Of a stretch of DNA of 64,000 nt, positions 46,504-54,935 are shown one piece after another. The first letter of the stretch is position 1; the number at the start of each line of letters is the position of its first letter. The stretch comes from Lutimonas halocynthiae (GTDB lineage: Bacteria > Bacteroidota > Bacteroidia > Flavobacteriales > Flavobacteriaceae), in contig NZ_JAUFQO010000016.1 in the NCBI RefSeq assembly GCF_030409835.1, positions 966,263-1,030,262 of the forward strand. Reading direction: 5' to 3'. Under the pieces are notes generated by a model that had not been told where the DNA came from, made no database searches, and saw nothing but the letters and a program-made list of their open reading frames with translations. A program made the position numbers and the translations under genes.

Positions 46504-46572
46504 CAAACTCAAAATCAACCTCTGACGAAAATCGTGCATGTTGGTGATTGATCAACCATTTAAAATTTGATA

Positions 46573-46923
46573 ATGGAAAATTTAGTAAACTTTGTACAGA
46601 ATGAATTCGTAGCTAAAAACGATATTCCAGCATTTGCCGCAGGAGATACGATTACTGTATACTACGAAATTAGAGAAGGTAAAAAAACAAGAACTCAGTT
46701 CTTCAAAGGAGTTGTTATCCAAAGAAGAGGTAGCGGAAGTTCTGAAACGTTTACAATTAGAAAAATGTCTGGAACTATTGGTGTGGAAAGAATCTTCCCA
46801 ATCAACCTTCCAGCTATTCAAAAAATTGAAGTGAACAAAAAAGGTAAAGTAAGAAGAGCTAGAATCTATTACTTCAGAGGCCTAACAGGTAAAAAAGCAC
46901 AGATTAAGGAGAAAAGATCTTAA
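46573..46923 (+). CDS. rplS: 50S ribosomal protein L19
   Basis: The 116-residue protein sits at the 30S-50S interface. '[33 protein letters not shown]' and '[18 protein letters not shown]' are the L19 signature. The ATG at 46573 (MENLVNFV) is chosen; an upstream in-frame TTG at 46567 adds only two residues. A strong terminator follows 23 bases after the stop. Confidence 0.98.
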   Translation: MENLVNFVQNEFVAKNDIPAFAAGDTITVYYEIREGKKTRTQFFKGVVIQRRGSGSSETFTIRKMSGTIGVERIFPINLPAIQKIEVNKKGKVRRARIYYFRGLTGKKAQIKEKRS

Positions 46924-46945
46924 GAATCGCTTTTAATAATTCTAG

Positions 46946-46980
46946 AGTCCCTTTTATCAGTTGATAAAAGGGACTTTTTT
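46946..46980 (+). terminator. Intrinsic terminator of rplS
   Basis: GTCCCTTTTATCA pairs fully with TGATAAAAGGGAC and is followed by six T. The start of the noncoding repeat region overlaps its T-run. Confidence 0.92.
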
Positions 46981-46998
46981 ATTAACAAATGTTGATAA
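46979..46998 (+). repeat. 20-base direct repeat, copy 1
   Basis: TTATTAACAAATGTTGATAA recurs at 47576-47595 with one difference (G to C). It contains TTATTAACA and TGTTGATAA, each close to a DnaA box (TTATCCACA/TGTGGATAA). Confidence 0.7.
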
Positions 46999-47172
46999 TC
47001 ACATTTGATAATGTGTTGAAAACAAACGGCTTAAATTTTTGATTAAATAACATTTAGTAGTTAGATTTGATATTAGAAATCAGATAAATTTCGAGTTCAG
47101 CTGGAAGCGAAGATGCAGATTTTCAAAGAAAGTTGGAAACAGAAAATGAACTGGTTTTGCTAAGGTGAATAC

Positions 47173-47186
47173 TTTAGCGCAATTCA
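47173..47186 (+). repeat. 14-base direct repeat, copy 1
   Basis: TTTAGCGCAATTCA occurs again, identical, at 47788-47801. It lies 175 bases after the end of the 20-base repeat. Confidence 0.7.
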
Positions 47187-47414
47187 CTGATACCATAGCA
47201 AGATCAATGTATTTAGCATAAATATTTAGATTCTAAGGTGAAGTGGTTGCAAATTAAATGTTTTGAAGCTTCTTTTGGCAAAAGCTGAAGCTCAGGTGGA
47301 AGCAGATGTGAATTAAGGCTCAGAATATTTAAAGAAATTAAAGTTTGAAATTATATTATTGGAACATGAAAGTGTGACGATAAGTGATTAATTTTAAGCA
47401 AAATGTTTCGGCAG

Positions 47415-47458
47415 ATACCCATGATTAAGATTCATCTTAATCATGGGTATTGTTTTTT
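47415..47458 (+). terminator. Strong intrinsic terminator closing noncoding unit A
   Basis: ATACCCATGATTAAGA and TCTTAATCATGGGTAT form a perfect 16-bp stem with loop TTCA, followed by TGTTTTTT. No protein-coding gene lies in the 490 bases upstream, so it must end another kind of transcript or be a second stop for rplS. Confidence 0.85.
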
Positions 47459-47575
47459 CAATACGTTTATCCTGCAAACGCTATTTCCAATGCGCAATAC
47501 TTGAAATTTATAAGCCCAAGTAGATCCCGTTTTTAACAAATGAAAACCATTTGAAATACTTTTCTCATTTTGATC

Positions 47576-47595
47576 TTATTAACAAATGTTCATAA
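47576..47595 (+). repeat. 20-base direct repeat, copy 2
   Basis: TTATTAACAAATGTTCATAA, one mismatch to copy 1. It is followed by TTGTTAATAA (47599-47608), which is the exact inverse of its first ten bases, TTATTAACAA, giving an inverted repeat with a 13-base centre. Confidence 0.7.
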
Positions 47596-47787
47596 CGCTT
47601 GTTAATAAACTGTTTATTGTTTTATTATTGATTTGTAACCTCTTGTGCCTCTGTTCATTTAAATTTGTTTTGGTCTTTGAAACGAATGTAGCGATCCCCA
47701 ATATCAAGTTATGAAAATCGCTTCGGGAGGAGTAATTGACTTTAGATTAATTTCTAAAACTGTTAATTGATACAAAATACTAAAGTG

Positions 47788-47801
47788 TTTAGCGCAATTC
47801 A
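47788..47801 (+). repeat. 14-base direct repeat, copy 2
   Basis: Identical to 47173-47186. Here it is preceded by CTAAAGTGTTTAG, a small inverted repeat that overlaps it. Confidence 0.7.
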
Positions 47802-47923
47802 TCTTTAGTTAAGCAAGAAACAGTCATTTTTATAGGGTTATTAATGATATACTAACATTAAGTCCCCCCTATTTTAAACCAATTCAATGTTTAAATACTA
47901 TTAGACATTGTTGACCAAACCAG

Positions 47924-47966
47924 AAAGCCATAATGAAGTTTTACTTTATTATGGCTTTTAATTTTG
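47924..47966 (+). terminator. Terminator-like hairpin closing noncoding unit B
   Basis: AAAGCCATAATGAAG pairs with CTTTATTATGGCTTT (one mismatch) around a 5-base loop, followed by TTAATTTT. Confidence 0.7.
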
Positions 47967-48054
47967 TAAAACCTCACTTTTAGGGCTTTTGAATACGAAT
48001 TTATTAAAAGTAATTTTTTTGTTTTTCAGGAGCTTAAACTTTCCAATGGTTTAC

Positions 48055-48062
48055 TATATTTG
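48055..48062 (+). promoter_or_regulatory. -7 box TATATTTG of the icd promoter
   Basis: TATATTTG is an exact TAnnTTTG and lies 20 bases before the icd ATG. Confidence 0.65.
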
Positions 48063-48082
48063 CAGCAATTAAATAAAACACA

Positions 48083-49309
48083 ATGACTAAAATAAAAGTA
48101 ACTAATCCTATCGTTGAACTGGATGGGGATGAGATGACAAGAATCATTTGGAAATTTATTAAGGACCAACTTATCTTGCCATACCTTGACCTGGATATCA
48201 AGTATTACGATTTAGGAGTTGAGTACAGAGATGAAACTGATGATCAAATAACTATTGACGCTGCTGAAGCGATCAAGAAGTATAATGTAGGAATCAAATG
48301 TGCAACAATTACTCCAGATGAAGATCGAGTTGAGGAGTTTGATCTGAAAAAAATGTGGCGTTCACCGAACGGCACAATCAGAAATATTGTTGGTGGCACG
48401 ATATTTAGAGAACCAATCATTATGAAAAACGTTCCTAGATATGTTCAAGGCTGGACTAAACCAATTTGTATTGGTCGTCATGCTTTTGGAGATCAATACA
48501 AAGCAACTGATTTGGTAACAAAAGGAAAAGGTAAACTAACCATGACTTTCACTCCTGAAGATGGAAGCGACGCGCAATCTTTTGAAATTTACAATTTTCA
48601 AGAAGATGGTGTGGCCATGGCCATGTATAACATTGATTCATCAATTTTTGGCTTTGCACGTTCAAGCTTCAATCAGGCCTTAAAAAAGGGCTGGAACCTT
48701 TATTTTAGTTCAAAAAATACGATTCTAAAAGCTTACGATGGTAGGTTCAAGGATATTTTCGAAGAAGTATACCAAACTGAGTTTAAAGAAAAATTTGCTG
48801 AAGCTGGCATTACGTATGAGCACCGATTGATTGATGATATGGTAGCCGCTGCTATGAAATGGAATGGTGGTTTTGTTTGGGCATGTAAAAATTATGACGG
48901 TGATGTTCAATCTGATACTGTTGCTCAAGGCTTCGGTTCATTAGGGTTGATGACTTCTGTTTTAGTTACTCCTGACGGAAAAACTGTTGAGGCTGAAGCA
49001 GCTCACGGAACTGTTACAAGACATTACAGACAACACCAACAAGGAAAAGAAACTTCTACAAACCCTTTGGCTTCAATTTTTGCATGGACCAGAGGATTGG
49101 AACATAGAGGTAAGCTTGATAGCAACCAAGAATTGATCGATTTCTGTCATACCCTTGAAAAAGTATGTATCGATACTGTTGAAGGTGGTGATATGACAAA
49201 AGACTTGGCTTTACTTATCCATAAAGAGAACATGACTTCTGATAATTATTTGAATACGCAGTCGTTCTTAAATACAATTAAAGAAAACTTAGATAAAGCA
49301 TTGGCTTAA
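48083..49309 (+). CDS. icd: NADP-dependent isocitrate dehydrogenase (eukaryote-like type)
   Basis: The 408-residue enzyme oxidises isocitrate to 2-oxoglutarate in the citric acid cycle. '[22 protein letters not shown]' is the substrate-binding segment, '[30 protein letters not shown]' binds the metal, and '[12 protein letters not shown]' is the NADP-binding loop of the homodimeric IDH1/2-like subfamily, which differs from E. coli Icd. Length is typical (about 410). Single-gene unit with own promoter and terminator. Confidence 0.96.
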   Translation: MTKIKVTNPIVELDGDEMTRIIWKFIKDQLILPYLDLDIKYYDLGVEYRDETDDQITIDAAEAIKKYNVGIKCATITPDEDRVEEFDLKKMWRSPNGTIRNIVGGTIFREPIIMKNVPRYVQGWTKPICIGRHAFGDQYKATDLVTKGKGKLTMTFTPEDGSDAQSFEIYNFQEDGVAMAMYNIDSSIFGFARSSFNQALKKGWNLYFSSKNTILKAYDGRFKDIFEEVYQTEFKEKFAEAGITYEHRLIDDMVAAAMKWNGGFVWACKNYDGDVQSDTVAQGFGSLGLMTSVLVTPDGKTVEAEAAHGTVTRHYRQHQQGKETSTNPLASIFAWTRGLEHRGKLDSNQELIDFCHTLEKVCIDTVEGGDMTKDLALLIHKENMTSDNYLNTQSFLNTIKENLDKALA

Positions 49310-49326
49310 TTGTTTTCAATACCTAG

Positions 49327-49364
49327 AAAAAGGCTTCAATAATTATTATTGAAGCCTTTTTTTT
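49327..49364 (+). terminator. Intrinsic terminator of icd
   Basis: GGCTTCAATAAT pairs perfectly with ATTATTGAAGCC across one base (loop opens to a few bases in practice), followed by eight T. Confidence 0.9.
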
Positions 49365-49417
49365 GTGCATAATTATATCAAATCTATATATCTTTAGGCA
49401 GGAATTCGAATCTTAGA

Positions 49418-49684
49418 ATGAAAGGACAAAGAGAAATAAAACACGGAGAACAGGTTTTCGACAATGAGGATACAAAAAAAATATTCCGAAAAGGAATGAA
49501 ATTTTTGGCTATTGCGCTTCCCCTGCTATTTACATCTCCAATTGTTGTAACGATTGGATTCAAAATAATTAATAAAGGAGGAAATTATATTGTTTTAGTA
49601 TTGGGCTGTCTGCTGACAGTATTTACTATAGCCTTGGTCACACAGGCTTTTAGGCTTATTCTAAAATCACTTTTTAATAAATGA
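49418..49684 (+). CDS. Small membrane protein with two helices (DUF6095-like)
   Basis: The 88-residue protein has a charged N-terminus and two membrane helices (about 29-48 and 57-78). It resembles small flavobacterial proteins of the DUF6095 kind, but I am not certain of the family. No function can be stated. Its stop overlaps the next start by ATGA, so it is probably translated together with the ATP-grasp gene. Confidence 0.7.
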   Translation: MKGQREIKHGEQVFDNEDTKKIFRKGMKFLAIALPLLFTSPIVVTIGFKIINKGGNYIVLVLGCLLTVFTIALVTQAFRLILKSLFNK

Positions 49685-50748
49685 GACGAAATCCTGTCTT
49701 TATCAAGCTAACCCAATGGGAGCACTGGCCAACATTGGCCTATTATGTTCCGCTCCTTCCATTCTTTTTTTGGCGCTCACTACGCGCCGGTCACCCCATC
49801 TTTTTTACCGTAACAAATCCTTCTATTTTATTTTCAGGAGTAGGGACCGAATCTAAATACAAAACACTTGAGTTATTGCCTGATGATTTAAAACCACACA
49901 GTCTGCTCGTTAAAAAAAATACAAAGCCAGAATCGATTTCAGGACTCATCAGTGCTCATCAATTCTCCTATCCTATTATTGCAAAACCCGATATTGGATT
50001 CAGAGGTTATTTGGTAAAAAAAATAGATTCACAGGCATCTCTACTTCGGTATTTAAATCATGTAAAGGAAGATGTAATATTACAGGAATTCATTCCGTAT
50101 GAAAATGAGTTAGGTGTTTTTTATCACAGGATACCTGGTGATACAGAAGGTAAGATTACTTCTGTAACCATTAAGAAATTCATTAAAATAAAAGGTGATG
50201 GTGTACTTACTTTATCAGAATTAATTAAAAAAGATGAGCGCGCCTTTCTTTATACAGATCTGTTTTTTAATATTCATCAGGACAACCTTGACAAGGTATT
50301 ACAGCAAGGCGAAGAATTAACCTTATCAGTAATAGGAAATCATTCTAAAGGAACTCAGTTTCTGAACGGAAACCACCTTATTGACAATGCTTTAGGGAAA
50401 TTAATAAATGATTTCTGTAAAAATATCGATGGCTGGTATTATGGACGACTCGACATCAAATACGAAAGCTATGAGCAATTGTTAAAAGGAGAAGCATTTA
50501 AAATTCTTGAAATAAACGGTATCATTTCAGAACCTACACATATTTATGATGCCTCTTATAAAGGTGCCTCTTATTTTAAGGCTCTTGAATCAATTAATGA
50601 GCATTGGAGCATAATGGGTAAAATAGCGCGGAAACTGCATCGTGAGAACAAAATAGCCTACCCTTCAGTAATGCCCTATATCAAAAACATGATCTGGCTC
50701 AGATCACACACTAAGAAACTTAAAGAATTAAATGCACAAGATTTTTAA
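49681..50748 (+). CDS. ATP-grasp family ligase of unknown substrate
   Basis: The 355-residue protein shows ATP-grasp features: 'SYPIIAKPDIGFRGYLVKKI' (ATP-binding lysine region), 'VILQEFIPYENELGVFYHR', and 'FKILEINGIISEPTHIYD' (metal-binding Glu/Asn). Relatives in flavobacteria are sometimes labelled D-alanine-D-alanine ligase, but the usual DdlB N-terminal domain is missing, so another amino acid or amine ligase is likely. A hydrophobic stretch near residues 18-30 may touch the membrane. Its last base abuts the convergent DinB gene. Confidence 0.82.
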   Translation: MRRNPVFIKLTQWEHWPTLAYYVPLLPFFFWRSLRAGHPIFFTVTNPSILFSGVGTESKYKTLELLPDDLKPHSLLVKKNTKPESISGLISAHQFSYPIIAKPDIGFRGYLVKKIDSQASLLRYLNHVKEDVILQEFIPYENELGVFYHRIPGDTEGKITSVTIKKFIKIKGDGVLTLSELIKKDERAFLYTDLFFNIHQDNLDKVLQQGEELTLSVIGNHSKGTQFLNGNHLIDNALGKLINDFCKNIDGWYYGRLDIKYESYEQLLKGEAFKILEINGIISEPTHIYDASYKGASYFKALESINEHWSIMGKIARKLHRENKIAYPSVMPYIKNMIWLRSHTKKLKELNAQDF

Positions 50749-51246
50749 TCAATTATTGATCATGTCTCCTCGAGGTGTTGTTGGATTATATCCAAAATCC
50801 CCATCGGGTAAATTAATTCCCATTTGAGAAATAATATAACCTATACTGGCAAAATGATGAATAGCATGACTATGCGCCTGAATTAGTGCAGCTGCAATCG
50901 TATAATTAGCTGTTATCATTCCTAATCCCAAATCATCCTTCACTTCAACAAGCCTATCCAAATCTTCTTCACGAACTTCATTTAACAAAGCTATAATACG
51001 GTCAAAATAGTCTAGTCCTACAGCGACTTTGGTCTCTGCCAATTCATTCCTTTGACGTGCTGTTAAATCAATTTGCCCATTTTCGATTCCTTCGAAGATA
51101 CAGTTAAACACATCCAAAATATGACGCATATGAATCCCTATACTTGAATAATATGGTGCGGTAGAATTATTAGCATATTGATCATCACTAATTGAGTTTA
51201 ACAAATTAGTTCCTCTATTGAGGTTCTGTACTATTGCTGGAATCAT
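50749..51246 (-). CDS. DinB-family putative metal-dependent hydrolase
   Basis: The 165-residue four-helix protein keeps three histidines where DinB/YfiT proteins bind metal: 'YSSIGIHMRHILDVF' and 'AAALIQAHSHAIHHFASIGYII'. DinB-like enzymes include thiol-dependent transferases (bacillithiol or mycothiol S-transferases), but this member's substrate is unknown. It is convergent with the ATP-grasp gene without any gap. Confidence 0.85.
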   Translation of the reverse strand: MIPAIVQNLNRGTNLLNSISDDQYANNSTAPYYSSIGIHMRHILDVFNCIFEGIENGQIDLTARQRNELAETKVAVGLDYFDRIIALLNEVREEDLDRLVEVKDDLGLGMITANYTIAAALIQAHSHAIHHFASIGYIISQMGINLPDGDFGYNPTTPRGDMINN

Positions 51247-51287
51247 TCACAAATATTTAGTAATACGTCGCTAATTTAATAAATAAA

Positions 51288-51902
51288 TTACTTTAAAAAT
51301 TTAATTAAAGTCAAAATTCCAAGCACTAAAAACAGAAGGCTCAGAATATAATTGATATTTCGTGCTATGAATTGTGCCCTCTTCTGAATGATCTGTGCAA
51401 AACTAGCATACAAAAAAAACAAACTGAAGGCTCCTAGAAATACCCCGCTTACAAATAAAATAATATAGGGCTGTTCGGTTTGAAGTAAACCTCGGTTTTC
51501 TAAAACTGAAGATAAAACAAGATAAAACGGAATTGCAAGCATATTCATTCCTGACATCAACATTCCGAGTAAAAAACTTTTCCCTTCTCGCTTCCCTCCT
51601 TTACCTTCAAATTTTTTCCTCGCCTGTATAAAAAATACAATTGACAAAACAAACAATACAACGATACCCGCAATTTCCAAACGCGCTACTACTTGTGGGT
51701 TTTCTGCAAAATATCTCGCAAATACCAAGGCTATAAAAGCCTGGGGTATTACAACCATGGCTGCTCCTAATGCAAACCAAATTCCTTCTTTTTTGCCTTT
51801 TTGCAGTGACGTTTTAACAGCTGTCATATTTAACATCCCTGGAGGTATCAAACTAAGAAAGGCCATTACAAATCCTAAAACAATATGTGAGAGATACGCC
51901 AT
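51288..51902 (-). CDS. LysE/RhtB-family amino-acid exporter
   Basis: The 204-residue membrane protein has about six helices and the LysE opening 'LGFVMAFLSLIPPGMLNMTAVKTSLQKGKKEGIWFALGAA', with the Pro-Pro-Gly near the first helix end. The family exports amino acids or related small solutes. Substrate unknown. Confidence 0.88.
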   Translation of the reverse strand: MAYLSHIVLGFVMAFLSLIPPGMLNMTAVKTSLQKGKKEGIWFALGAAMVVIPQAFIALVFARYFAENPQVVARLEIAGIVVLFVLSIVFFIQARKKFEGKGGKREGKSFLLGMLMSGMNMLAIPFYLVLSSVLENRGLLQTEQPYIILFVSGVFLGAFSLFFLYASFAQIIQKRAQFIARNINYILSLLFLVLGILTLIKFLK

Positions 51903-51969
51903 GTTGGTAAATTCAAGATTAATATAAGGCTACCCAAATTTCGCAATTGTTTTGGCAATTAGAAAGCTT

Positions 51970-53427
51970 TTACCTAAAATATTTACGCAGCATTTGGTTC
52001 ATTTCTGATGATAATTTTATCCTAATGACCAAAAATCCAAATATAAGCGTCAGCAAACTACTTTTTATCAGGATATTCACGAAGGGGTTAAATGGTAAAG
52101 CCATAAAACCAAATACCGCATACAAGAGTCCGATAATGCCTAGTAAAATAACAGTTTTAGAGGTGAAAGGCTGTATTTTCATTTTGATATTCACATAGAG
52201 CAGTTTAAGCATTGAGAAGATGGCAACAACTATAAACGTGGCCAATGCGGCCCCTTGAATACCCATTATATCTATGAGGATTTTATTTAAAACAACCACA
52301 CTCACTGCCATTCCTATGGCATAATAAAAAAGCATTCTATAGTATTTTGAATTGGTCAATATCGCACCATTGGTCCCTAATGAAAGCTTGATCAATTCAG
52401 AGATTGAAATTACAAGTACAACATATATACCAGCCGTGTACTCAGGTTTATTGATAATTTCATACAATTCAGTTATGTTGACATTGATTAATAAGAACAG
52501 AAGACCTCCAACTATCAGCAAATTCAAAGAACTTTTTCGATATAAACTATCTACTTCTGCTAAATTATTTTCGTTAAGTGCCTTTGCCGTAATTGGATTG
52601 ATAATTTGTTGCATCGCTCTGGAAGGTATACCGATTACAGAAGCGATATAAACACCTACCGCATAATAAGCTACTTCTGCAATTTGCTTCATCTGCGGAA
52701 TCATAAACTTATCAATCTCCAATAAAATGGTACCTGCTGAACCAGCCATAATGATATACAAGCTAAATGTCAATATTTCCTTAATGTTCTCTGGTAATTT
52801 TACGCGTTTGAATTTAGGGAAGTATAGATAAAAGGCATAGATTTTCATGATGACTACCCGAATGAAGTATACGATAACCACAGCATATATGAATTCTTCT
52901 GCATTGATGATATCTAAATAAACAGCAAATAATAAAAACGAAACGCAGAGCCTTGCAAATACTTCTTTTATAAAATTCCCAAAAACCGATTGCATTTGCA
53001 CCCTGCTCCAGGCATAAAACACTTCAAAATAGCCCATACATAATGACACTAAAAAAATAGTAAAAGTGTACTGCTCAATAATTATATTTTCTCTTGACAG
53101 GTATGCGGCAATATTTTGGTAAAAAATGACTCCTAAAATGGCGAGTGGAATAATTACAAGCAGCGGGAGTAATATCGCAGTCCATAAAAAATTATCCTGC
53201 TCTTCTTTACTTTTATAAGAGGAAAAGAATTTAATAATCGTGTGCTGCATCCCAAAAACCATTAATGGCATGATCATATTGGCAGTAGACAATAAAAAAG
53301 TGATCAACCCAAAATATTCTGCCTCCAAAAAATGGGTGTATAAAAAAAGTACATTTAGTCCTCCAATTCCGAAACCTAAAAAAAGAATCAAAGTATTATT
53401 AAAGGACTGTCTGATTACGATACCCAT
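51970..53427 (-). CDS. Polysaccharide flippase-like membrane protein (Wzx/MVF type)
   Basis: The 485-residue protein has about 12-14 membrane helices and resembles oligosaccharide flippases of the Wzx/RfbX family ('LFLYTHFLEAEYFGLITFLLSTANMIMPLMVFGM'). They move lipid-linked glycans across the inner membrane. The ATG at 53427 directly follows the stop of the upstream MATE gene and has GGAG eight bases before it; a frame extension to 53442 would overlap that gene. No glycosyltransferase genes are adjacent. Confidence 0.85.
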   Translation of the reverse strand: MGIVIRQSFNNTLILFLGFGIGGLNVLFLYTHFLEAEYFGLITFLLSTANMIMPLMVFGMQHTIIKFFSSYKSKEEQDNFLWTAILLPLLVIIPLAILGVIFYQNIAAYLSRENIIIEQYTFTIFLVSLCMGYFEVFYAWSRVQMQSVFGNFIKEVFARLCVSFLLFAVYLDIINAEEFIYAVVIVYFIRVVIMKIYAFYLYFPKFKRVKLPENIKEILTFSLYIIMAGSAGTILLEIDKFMIPQMKQIAEVAYYAVGVYIASVIGIPSRAMQQIINPITAKALNENNLAEVDSLYRKSSLNLLIVGGLLFLLINVNITELYEIINKPEYTAGIYVVLVISISELIKLSLGTNGAILTNSKYYRMLFYYAIGMAVSVVVLNKILIDIMGIQGAALATFIVVAIFSMLKLLYVNIKMKIQPFTSKTVILLGIIGLLYAVFGFMALPFNPFVNILIKSSLLTLIFGFLVIRIKLSSEMNQMLRKYFR

Positions 53428-53428
53428 A

Positions 53429-54838
53429 TTACTCCTTTTCAATTAGTTTATTCGACAAATAATTAAATCTCATATAAAGTAAAATTGCTGACACTGTCAA
53501 GCCTGCTAGCAAGCCAATCCAAATTCCTTGAGAGCCATATCCCATTACCTTTCCTAAAACAAATGAAATAGGGAAGCCTACAACCCAATAGGCAATAAAT
53601 GTAATCAAGGTTGGTATCTTCACGTCCTGCAAGCCCCTCAAAGCTCCTAAGACGACAACCTGGAATCCATCAGATAATTGAAAAAGACCTGCGATAAGTA
53701 ACAAGGAGGCCGCTGTGTTAACAACAGTTTCATGGTCGATATAAATCATAGGAAGAACGTCCTTTAATAAAATAAATGCCAAAGCAAAAAAGCATTCAAT
53801 AATAAAGACTTGGAGAAATATGGATATACTAACTCTTCTTAGCTCTGAAAAGTTCTTTAAACCTTTTTGATTTCCCACTCTTATCGTTGCCGTTACACCT
53901 AATCCTACAGCTATCATAAAAGTCATGGAAGACAGGTTAAGTGCAATTTGATTCGCAGCCTGATCTACCGTTCCCATGGTTCCTGCTAACCAGATAGCTG
54001 CTGTAAAGACACCAACTTCAAAAAGCATCTGCATTGCTGTTGGAAACCCAAGATTAATTATTTTAAAAAACAGTTTTTTGCTGATCTCGTTAATCTTTAA
54101 CCAAACAAAATATGGCTTGAATTTATTCCTTGTATTTAGAATCCAAATAATAAAGATTGTCATTACTACCCTTGAAATCAAGGTTCCATAAGCCGCACCC
54201 ACTAATTCAAGACGCGGAAATATCCAAAATCCATAGATCAACATGAAATTTAAAAACACATTCACAACGTTAGCCAAGATCGTTGCATTCATCCCATACT
54301 TAGTACTAGACATTCCGTCAGTAAACTGTTTATAGGCTTGAAAAACCATTAATGGAATCATCGAAAAAGCAACAATACTTAAGTAAGGCATAGCCAGCGC
54401 TACTACCTCTTCAGGCTGATCCATATACCTCATAACCGGGCTCGCAATCAACAGTAACAGAAACATACTTACACCTAAAATAGAACAAAGAATGAGTCCG
54501 TGTTGAAACAATCTCCTCCCCTTGTCGATATCATTTTCTCCATCTGCTTCTGCTATAAGAGGCGTTATGGCCAATGAAAACCCTATCCCTAAAGAAAATG
54601 CTATAAAAACAAAACTATTCCCCAAAGAAACCGCTGCCAAAGGCGCAGCTCCCAACCTTCCCACCATTATATTATCAGCTAATCCTACCAAAACATGACC
54701 GAGATGACCAATCATAACAGGTATGGCTATGCGGAAATTATAGCGAAATTCTGATGTGTATTTCTGAAGGTTCAACAGAGCGGGTATTTGAGGTTTAAGC
54801 CGCAAATTAATGCTAATCTTTAAGAGTACAGAAATCAT
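53429..54838 (-). CDS. MATE-family efflux transporter
   Basis: The product has up to 469 residues and twelve helices in two MatE halves; 'AIPVMIGHLGHVLVGLADNIMVGRLGAAPLAAVSLGNSF' is the typical first region. MATE transporters expel cationic or organic compounds using Na+ or H+. The first 21 residues from the ATG at 54838 are atypical; a TTG at 54775 would start 'NLQKYTSEFRYNFRIAIPV', which looks more like homologues. It precedes the flippase gene with one base between. Confidence 0.92.
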   Translation of the reverse strand: MISVLLKISINLRLKPQIPALLNLQKYTSEFRYNFRIAIPVMIGHLGHVLVGLADNIMVGRLGAAPLAAVSLGNSFVFIAFSLGIGFSLAITPLIAEADGENDIDKGRRLFQHGLILCSILGVSMFLLLLIASPVMRYMDQPEEVVALAMPYLSIVAFSMIPLMVFQAYKQFTDGMSSTKYGMNATILANVVNVFLNFMLIYGFWIFPRLELVGAAYGTLISRVVMTIFIIWILNTRNKFKPYFVWLKINEISKKLFFKIINLGFPTAMQMLFEVGVFTAAIWLAGTMGTVDQAANQIALNLSSMTFMIAVGLGVTATIRVGNQKGLKNFSELRRVSISIFLQVFIIECFFALAFILLKDVLPMIYIDHETVVNTAASLLLIAGLFQLSDGFQVVVLGALRGLQDVKIPTLITFIAYWVVGFPISFVLGKVMGYGSQGIWIGLLAGLTVSAILLYMRFNYLSNKLIEKE

Positions 54839-54886
54839 TACTATTTTTTTTCTCTGTTCAGTATTTTTAATGGACTTCTAAATTGT

Positions 54887-54894
54887 TATATTTG
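54887..54894 (+). promoter_or_regulatory. -7 box TATATTTG before the low-complexity exported protein
   Basis: Exact TAnnTTTG, 41 bases before the TTG start at 54936. Confidence 0.6.
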
Positions 54895-54935
54895 TGCTTT
54901 AATAATTAGTAACCCCCACTAGTCATTTATTTGTT

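Larger units (their letters stand above)
46979..47458 (+). ncRNA. Candidate noncoding unit A (no reading frame, ends in a strong terminator)
   Basis: This stretch has stops in all frames but is purine-rich on the + strand (G well above C between 47100 and 47400) and ends in a perfect 16-bp terminator hairpin. It opens with the 20-base repeat shared with unit B and holds the 14-base repeat TTTAGCGCAATTCA. It may encode a small RNA, be the remains of a lost gene, or belong to a replication or segregation locus. No known RNA family (tmRNA, RNase P, SRP RNA) was recognised. Confidence 0.3.
47576..47966 (+). ncRNA. Candidate noncoding unit B
   Basis: This second gene-free stretch has the same order as unit A: 20-base repeat, then TTTAGCGCAATTCA (47788-47801), then a terminator-like hairpin (47924-47958). 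Apart from these elements the two units are not clearly alike. No reading frame of useful length is present. Confidence 0.25.

Noticed and set aside
47098-47160. Short frames in noncoding unit A (about 22-26 codons)
   Set aside because: Too short, end quickly in stops and show no start context or recognisable protein.
53427-53442. GGAG before the flippase start as a true Shine-Dalgarno signal
   Set aside because: Other starts in the window lack such a motif and it overlaps the coding end of the MATE gene, so chance is likely.
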